Assembly: GCF_000012945.1 (NCBI RefSeq)
Contig: NC_007511.1
Coordinates: 2,852,001-2,916,000, forward strand
Reading direction: 5' to 3'
Length of the DNA: 64,000 nucleotides
Source of the DNA: Burkholderia lata
GTDB taxonomy: Bacteria > Pseudomonadota > Gammaproteobacteria > Burkholderiales > Burkholderiaceae
Part shown: in pieces, positions 60,029 through 64,000 of the stretch
Numbering within the stretch: position 1 is the stretch's first letter
How the letters are laid out: each line of letters opens with the position of its first letter
The notes under the pieces: model-generated
The model's input: only the letters and a program-made list of their open reading frames with translations
The model's database searches: none
What the model was told of the DNA's origin: nothing
Made by a program: the position numbers and the translations under genes

Positions 60029-61240
60029 TCATTCCGCCAGCGCGGGCACCACGCCGACACGCTTCGGCACACCGGTCACGATCGTCGCCACCGCGACAGC
60101 CAGCACGACGGCTGCGGCAACGAACACGCCGGCCGCACCGTTCGCGTCGAATACGACGCCGCCGGCTGCCGCGCCCGTCGCGATCGCAAGCTGGATCGCC
60201 GCGACGATCAGCCCGCCCGCGCTCTCGGCCTCATCGGGCACGGTACGCGTGATCCACGTCGACCAGGCAACAGGCACGCCGCCGAACGCCATCCCCCACA
60301 ACGCGACGAGCACCGCGTCGATCATCGGCGCGCGGCCGAGCGCGACGAGCGCGACGCCGAGCACGACCATCAGCGCGGGCATCCCGATCAGCATCGGCCG
60401 CAACCGGTGCTCGAGCACGCGGCCGGCGAGCGACGTACCGACGAAGTTCGCGATGCCGTAGCCGAGCAGGATCGCCGACAGCCCGTTCACACCGACGCCC
60501 GCGACCTGCTCGAGGAACGGCCGCAGATACGTGAAGAACGCGAAGTGCCCGGTGAACACGAGGATCGTCGCGAACATGCCGAGGCCGACGGTCGGCCGGC
60601 GCAGCACGTCGATCAGCGTGCGCAGCCGCGTCGTGCCGCTCGGCGGCATCGACGGCAGCGTGACGACCTGCGACACGAACGAGAGGCCGCCGAGCGCGGC
60701 CGCGATCAGGAACACGTTGCGCCAGCCGATCAGGTGGCCGAAGTAGCTGCCCATCGGCGCGGACGCGATCGTCGCGACCGCCACCCCGCTGAAGATGATC
60801 GACAACGCGCGCGGCACCATCGACGTCGGCACGAGCCGCATCGCGGTGGCCGTCGCCATCGTCCAGAAACCGCCGAGCGCGATGCCGAGCACGACGCGGC
60901 CGATCAGCAGCAGCGTCAGGTTGGGCGCGAACGCGACCGCCAGGTTCGATGCGACAAGCAGCACCGAGAACACGAGCAGCACGCGCCGCCGGTCGATCGT
61001 GCGCGTCAGCGCCGAGATCAGCAGGCTCGTGACCAGCGCGACCGTCGCGGTGGCGGTGACGGCCTGCCCGGCCACGCCTTCGGTCACGCCGAGGCTGTCG
61101 GCCATCGGCGTCAGCAGGCTGGCGGGCAGGAATTCGGCCGTGACGAGCCCGAAGACGCCGAGCGTCATCGCGAATACCGCGCCCCAGGCCGGTTCGCGGG
61201 GGGCCGCCGTCGAGGCGGCCGAGGAGATTCCGGGATTCAT
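60029..61240 (-). CDS. MFS efflux transporter, DHA1 family (NepI-like)
   Basis: A 403-residue 12-segment transporter. FAMTLGVFGLVTAEFLPASL in the first helix and RVVLGIALGGFWTMATATAM are typical of the purine-nucleoside/arabinose efflux branch (NepI, YdhP). It diverges from the cupin-containing AraC gene over a 70-base region and is probably activated or repressed by it. ATG at 61240 is the family start; the ORF continues further upstream antisense to the AraC gene. Confidence 0.88.
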   Translation of the reverse strand: MNPGISSAASTAAPREPAWGAVFAMTLGVFGLVTAEFLPASLLTPMADSLGVTEGVAGQAVTATATVALVTSLLISALTRTIDRRRVLLVFSVLLVASNLAVAFAPNLTLLLIGRVVLGIALGGFWTMATATAMRLVPTSMVPRALSIIFSGVAVATIASAPMGSYFGHLIGWRNVFLIAAALGGLSFVSQVVTLPSMPPSGTTRLRTLIDVLRRPTVGLGMFATILVFTGHFAFFTYLRPFLEQVAGVGVNGLSAILLGYGIANFVGTSLAGRVLEHRLRPMLIGMPALMVVLGVALVALGRAPMIDAVLVALWGMAFGGVPVAWSTWITRTVPDEAESAGGLIVAAIQLAIATGAAAGGVVFDANGAAGVFVAAAVVLAVAVATIVTGVPKRVGVVPALAE

Positions 61241-61310
61241 GCGTGGTTCCGTGTCGGTTAGGGAAAGTACTGATGAGGGCGTATCGTAAGGAACCACATC
61301 AGGACGGTCT

Positions 61311-62360
61311 ATGACATACAATCCGTTCTTGTTGATCGAACGTCCGAATCTCAATATGTCCGAGCCCCTGCTTCCGCCCATCCCCGACGTGCACGACCTC
61401 GTCAGCGAGCTGCTGCTGGGGATGCGCCTGAGCGGCGTCCAGTACCGCCGCATCCAGGTCGCGCGGCCGTTCGGGCTGAACTTCGGCCACGTGACGGGCC
61501 GCGCGCAGTTCCATTTCGTCGGGCGCGGGCCCGTGCTGCTGCGCGACGCGTCGGGCGACACGATGCGGCTCGAGGCCGGCGACGCGATCCTGTTGCCGCA
61601 CGGCGGCATGCACGCGCTGGTGTCGGACCCCGATGCACCGTGCCGCGAGATCAACGGCTTCGAGGTCGCGAAGATCTGCGATACGGTGGCGTCGGTGGCG
61701 TCGGCCGGCGTGTCGCCCGCCAGTTGCGCGACGACCGAGCCGGGCGCCGGCGATGCGCTGATCTTCAGCGCGTGCATGGAGCTCGATCTCGGCGGCATGC
61801 AGCCGCTCGTCGGCACGATGCCCGAGTTCATGCACGTCGGCACGCTGCTCGCGCGCTACCCGGAAATCCGCCCGATGCTCGATGCGATGGAGCGCGAAGC
61901 GTGCTCGGCCCGCGCGGGCTTCGCGGGCATCCTCGCGCGGCTCGCGGATGTGGTCGCGGCGTTCATCGTGCGCGGCTGGGTCGAGTGCGGATGCGGTGAT
62001 GCGACAGGCTGGGTGCAGGCGCTGCGCGAGCCGAAGCTCGGCCGCGCGATCGTCGCGCTGCATCGCGATCCGGGCCGCAACTGGAGCGTGGCGGAACTCG
62101 CGACCGAAGCAGGCGTGTCGCGTTCGGTGTTCGCCGAACGCTTTCTCGCGGCCACCGGGATGACGCCGGTGCGCTACCTGACCGAATTGCGGATGCGGCT
62201 CGCCGCGCAATGGATCACGCGCGACCACGAGACGATCGAGGCCGTCGCGTACCGGCTCGGCTACGGCTCGCTCGCCGCGTTCAGCCGCGCGTTCAAGCGC
62301 GTGGTGGGCAAGCCGCCGGGCGCCGTGCGCGCGGACGGTGAGGTGCGTGTCGAGGCGTAA
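61311..62360 (+). CDS. AraC family regulator with cupin sensor domain
   Basis: A 349-residue regulator: an N-terminal cupin-6 type domain (residues about 25-130; GPVLLRDASGDTMRLEAGDA, LPHGGMHAL) and a C-terminal AraC HTH pair (WSVAELATEAGVSRSVFAER, AVAYRLGYGSLAAFSRAFKR). It diverges from the DHA1 MFS gene. ATG at 61311 is used; an internal ATG at 61356 is possible. The 3' end of the gene is part of an imperfect tandem duplication. Confidence 0.9.
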   Translation: MTYNPFLLIERPNLNMSEPLLPPIPDVHDLVSELLLGMRLSGVQYRRIQVARPFGLNFGHVTGRAQFHFVGRGPVLLRDASGDTMRLEAGDAILLPHGGMHALVSDPDAPCREINGFEVAKICDTVASVASAGVSPASCATTEPGAGDALIFSACMELDLGGMQPLVGTMPEFMHVGTLLARYPEIRPMLDAMEREACSARAGFAGILARLADVVAAFIVRGWVECGCGDATGWVQALREPKLGRAIVALHRDPGRNWSVAELATEAGVSRSVFAERFLAATGMTPVRYLTELRMRLAAQWITRDHETIEAVAYRLGYGSLAAFSRAFKRVVGKPPGAVRADGEVRVEA

Positions 62361-62585
62361 TGCGTGACACGTGATGCTCGCGGCGGTTGCCTGGCGTCGC
62401 GCAAGTCGTCGTCATCACGCGTGACGGCAGCGCTTAGTCGCTACGTGCTGCGTGCTACGTGCTACGTGCTACGTGCCTGTCGAAGCGTAATGCGTGACGC
62501 GTGATGCTTGCGTCTGCCGCCACACGTCGCGCAAATCGCCGCCACGTGTGACCGCAGCGTTCAATCGTTGCGCGCTGCCAGCCTG
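62348..62585. repeat. Imperfect ~130-bp tandem duplication with TACGTGC repeats
   Basis: TGTCGAGGCGTAATGCGTGA at 62348 recurs as TGTCGAAGCGTAATGCGTGA at 62478, 130 bases later, and the similarity continues with gaps to about 62575 (shared GTCGCGCAA, CGTGA, GCAGCG blocks). The first copy includes the last codons of the AraC gene and the second ends in the small minus-strand gene. A run of the 9-base unit CTACGTGCT-like repeats (about 62440-62476) lies at the junction. No gene lies between. Confidence 0.6.
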
Positions 62586-62728
62586 TCGACCAGCGCCGTC
62601 GCGCATTGCACCGCAAGCGCCGCACACTGCTCGGCATCCACGACTGCCCCGCTCGCCACGGTGCCCTGCACGATCCGACCCAGCAAATCCTTCGAGAGAT
62701 CGGCGATCTCGTAGTCCCGTTCCGTCAT
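62561..62728 (-). CDS. 55-residue conserved-looking small protein
   Basis: AGGAGG lies 6 bases before the ATG at 62728, an ideal ribosome site. The protein is MTERDYEIADLSKDLLGRIV followed by an Ala/Val-rich amphipathic helix with two cysteines (EQCAALAVQC) and AARND at the end. There is no signal peptide. It is 56 bases downstream of the transglutaminase-like gene on the same strand. Its 3' end lies in the second copy of the tandem duplication. I do not recognise a family. Confidence 0.65.
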   Translation of the reverse strand: MTERDYEIADLSKDLLGRIVQGTVASGAVVDAEQCAALAVQCATALVDRLAARND

Positions 62729-62784
62729 GATGTTCCTCCTGCGCGTCGACCGATGGCATCGATGCGCTCACATCCCCTGCCCGT

Positions 62785-64000
62785 TCAACGCCCTTTCGCC
62801 CGCACGACGATCTGCGCCTGCGTGTCGCGTTCGATGCGCTCGAGCGACGCGCGCAGCGCGGTGAATTCGTCCGGCGTACACACCTGACGGCCGAAATTCG
62901 CCGTCATCCGCCGCGTGACCTGCACGGCGCGCGCGGCCGCATCGAATACGTAATGCGACGTGAAGTCGACGAAGCGGTCGTGTACGGCCGTATCGGCCGG
63001 CAGGTCGGTCACCGCGACGTCGGCCGGCAGCGCGATCTGGCCGGTCTCGTCGAACGTGCCGCCGATGCAGCCCCACGGCTGCGTGCGCACGGGCTCGGCG
63101 AGCCAGTTCTCGACCTGCGTCGCGATGCCGCCCGTCAGGCTCGACAGTGCGGGCAACGCAGTCGTGCCGTCAGGCCACACGAAATGATCGAGCGTGCCCG
63201 ACATCGTCACGTCGAACGGCCCGTCGGTTACACGCCGGTCGCTGGTCGACAGTTGCGCGCGGCCGCGCAAGCCGCTCTGCCGCAAACGGTTGTTCGCGAG
63301 CTGCGCGATGCCGTCGGGTGTCGCGCGGCGAAACAGGTTGCGCTCGAGTTCGGCCGTCCAGCCGTCGTCCTCGATGTACGCCTGAAAACGCGTGGCGCCC
63401 GGCCCGGCCGCATCGATCTCGACCCGCGCGATGCGGCCGCGCGGCTGCGTGGCCGGTGTGCGCGACAGCACGCCCGTGTCGACCAGCAGTGCAGGCCGGT
63501 CCATCACGATCGGCGGCAGATAGCCGAATGCGATGCCGGCCGTCGTCGTATCCGCAAAGCGCGCGAGATCGGGCAGCCACGTGATCGCGTGATTGATCGC
63601 ACCGCCGCCGTAGCCGGGCACCGACGGCAGCGTGTAGACGGACCCGAGATTGAGCAGCACCGGTTCGCTGCGAATGCCGACCGCCGCGAGCAGCGCGCCG
63701 AACAGCGCGACATGATCCTTGCAGTCGCCGTAGCGGTTGCGCAGGATGTCCGTCACGCGATGCGGCGCGGCAGCCGTTTCGCCGAGAAACAGCCCGACAT
63801 AGCGGATGTTCGCCTGCACCCAGTCGTACAGGATGCGCGCCTTGTCGCGCGGATCGGCCACGCCCGCGGTGAGCGTGCGCGCCAGTTGCGCCACGGCCGG
63901 ATCGTCCGCGCCCGGATCGACGGCCGCGTTGCGATAGCGCGCGGCGAACGCCGCATAGTCGGGCAGCGTCGACACGACGAGCCGGTCGCCGTAGGTCGCG
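62785..64000 (-). CDS. DUF3857/transglutaminase-domain protein, 5' end beyond the window
   Basis: The frame is open to the window edge and continues as ATYGDRLVVSTLPDYAAFAA, so the true start is outside; the visible part is about 405 residues. The transglutaminase-like core shows the triad Cys in NRYGDCKDHVALFGAL, His in AINHAITWLPD and Asp just after it in the LPDLARFAD segment. The C-terminal domain (after about residue 180) is beta-rich. The GDRLVVS segment fits the DUF3857 domain. Members are exported; the signal peptide would lie beyond the edge. Precise function is unknown. Confidence 0.88.
   Translation of the reverse strand, partial: ATYGDRLVVSTLPDYAAFAARYRNAAVDPGADDPAVAQLARTLTAGVADPRDKARILYDWVQANIRYVGLFLGETAAAPHRVTDILRNRYGDCKDHVALFGALLAAVGIRSEPVLLNLGSVYTLPSVPGYGGGAINHAITWLPDLARFADTTTAGIAFGYLPPIVMDRPALLVDTGVLSRTPATQPRGRIARVEIDAAGPGATRFQAYIEDDGWTAELERNLFRRATPDGIAQLANNRLRQSGLRGRAQLSTSDRRVTDGPFDVTMSGTLDHFVWPDGTTALPALSSLTGGIATQVENWLAEPVRTQPWGCIGGTFDETGQIALPADVAVTDLPADTAVHDRFVDFTSHYVFDAAARAVQVTRRMTANFGRQVCTPDEFTALRASLERIERDTQAQIVVRAKGR

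Noticed and set aside
62440..62476. CTACGTGCTACGTG repeats as a CRISPR-like or phage repeat array
   Set aside because: The units are 7-9 bases with no spacers and no cas genes nearby; this is a simple tandem repeat.

Overview
The window is GC-rich bacterial DNA, densely coded on both strands. Its gene content fits a Burkholderia species, most likely a Burkholderia cepacia-complex member, and probably one of the secondary chromosomes. The signs are many one-component regulators (LysR, AraC, Lrp, TetR, MarR, XRE, Rrf2), many MFS and ABC transporters, small catabolic operons, and no ribosomal, tRNA or core replication genes. Assignment to organism and replicon is inference from gene content. I found no rRNA, tRNA, CRISPR array, intact insertion sequence or prophage.

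Layout. 1-2,931: the end of a flavin reductase gene, an MFS exporter, a small serine hydrolase and a divergent Lrp regulator. 3,060-4,439: a regulatory stretch with a good promoter, a 40-residue acidic peptide gene, a very stable hairpin, and an M29-type metallopeptidase-like gene; this is my main candidate for an undescribed system. 4,456-10,532: GNAT, AraC regulator, a 51-codon leader ORF, a GMC alcohol dehydrogenase and a Baeyer-Villiger monooxygenase fused to an esterase. 10,745-14,903: a secreted phosphatase-like protein without its catalytic cysteine, a toxin-antitoxin pair, a DedA-PAP2-LssY fusion with decayed PAP2 motifs, and a small HExxH-like protein. 15,226-17,651: a LuxR-type response regulator and MASE4-like histidine kinase. 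18,849-23,658: an orphan NitT/TauT-type binding protein with a coupled 49-residue ORF and an MFS transporter, divergent from a TctDE-like two-component system. 24,393-27,132: TetR, MFS efflux and a dehydrogenase under a shared palindromic operator.

27,182-35,825: a LIV-type ABC transporter (fused permease) divergent from LysR, a flavin monooxygenase-like protein and two AhpD/CMD proteins; genes for uptake and breakdown of an unknown compound. 37,012-39,882: Lrp, ornithine cyclodeaminase and CtlX (arginine/citrulline/ornithine catabolism). 39,973-45,094: a three-gene operon of a DUF2760 protein and two divergent Hsp70 proteins. 45,345-46,846: Rrf2 and a thioredoxin-reductase-like flavoprotein around a composite inverted repeat. 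46,874-51,588: a lipoprotein, then MFS, iron alcohol dehydrogenase and LysR genes. 51,751-55,762: LysR, a D-threonine/hydroxyaspartate aldolase-type enzyme, an ornithine-cyclodeaminase-family reductase and a HAD hydrolase, resembling part of the beta-hydroxyaspartate pathway. 55,893-64,000: GST, YCII protein, MarR, a PEP-mutase-family enzyme, a cysteine-free AhpD-like protein, XRE, MFS, AraC, an imperfect tandem duplication, a 55-residue protein and a truncated DUF3857/transglutaminase protein.

Short genes below usual ORF cut-offs (3,305; 6,198; 21,295; 62,561) were called from strong Shine-Dalgarno sequences or stop/start coupling. Long ORFs antisense to real genes are GC-rich shadows and are left out.
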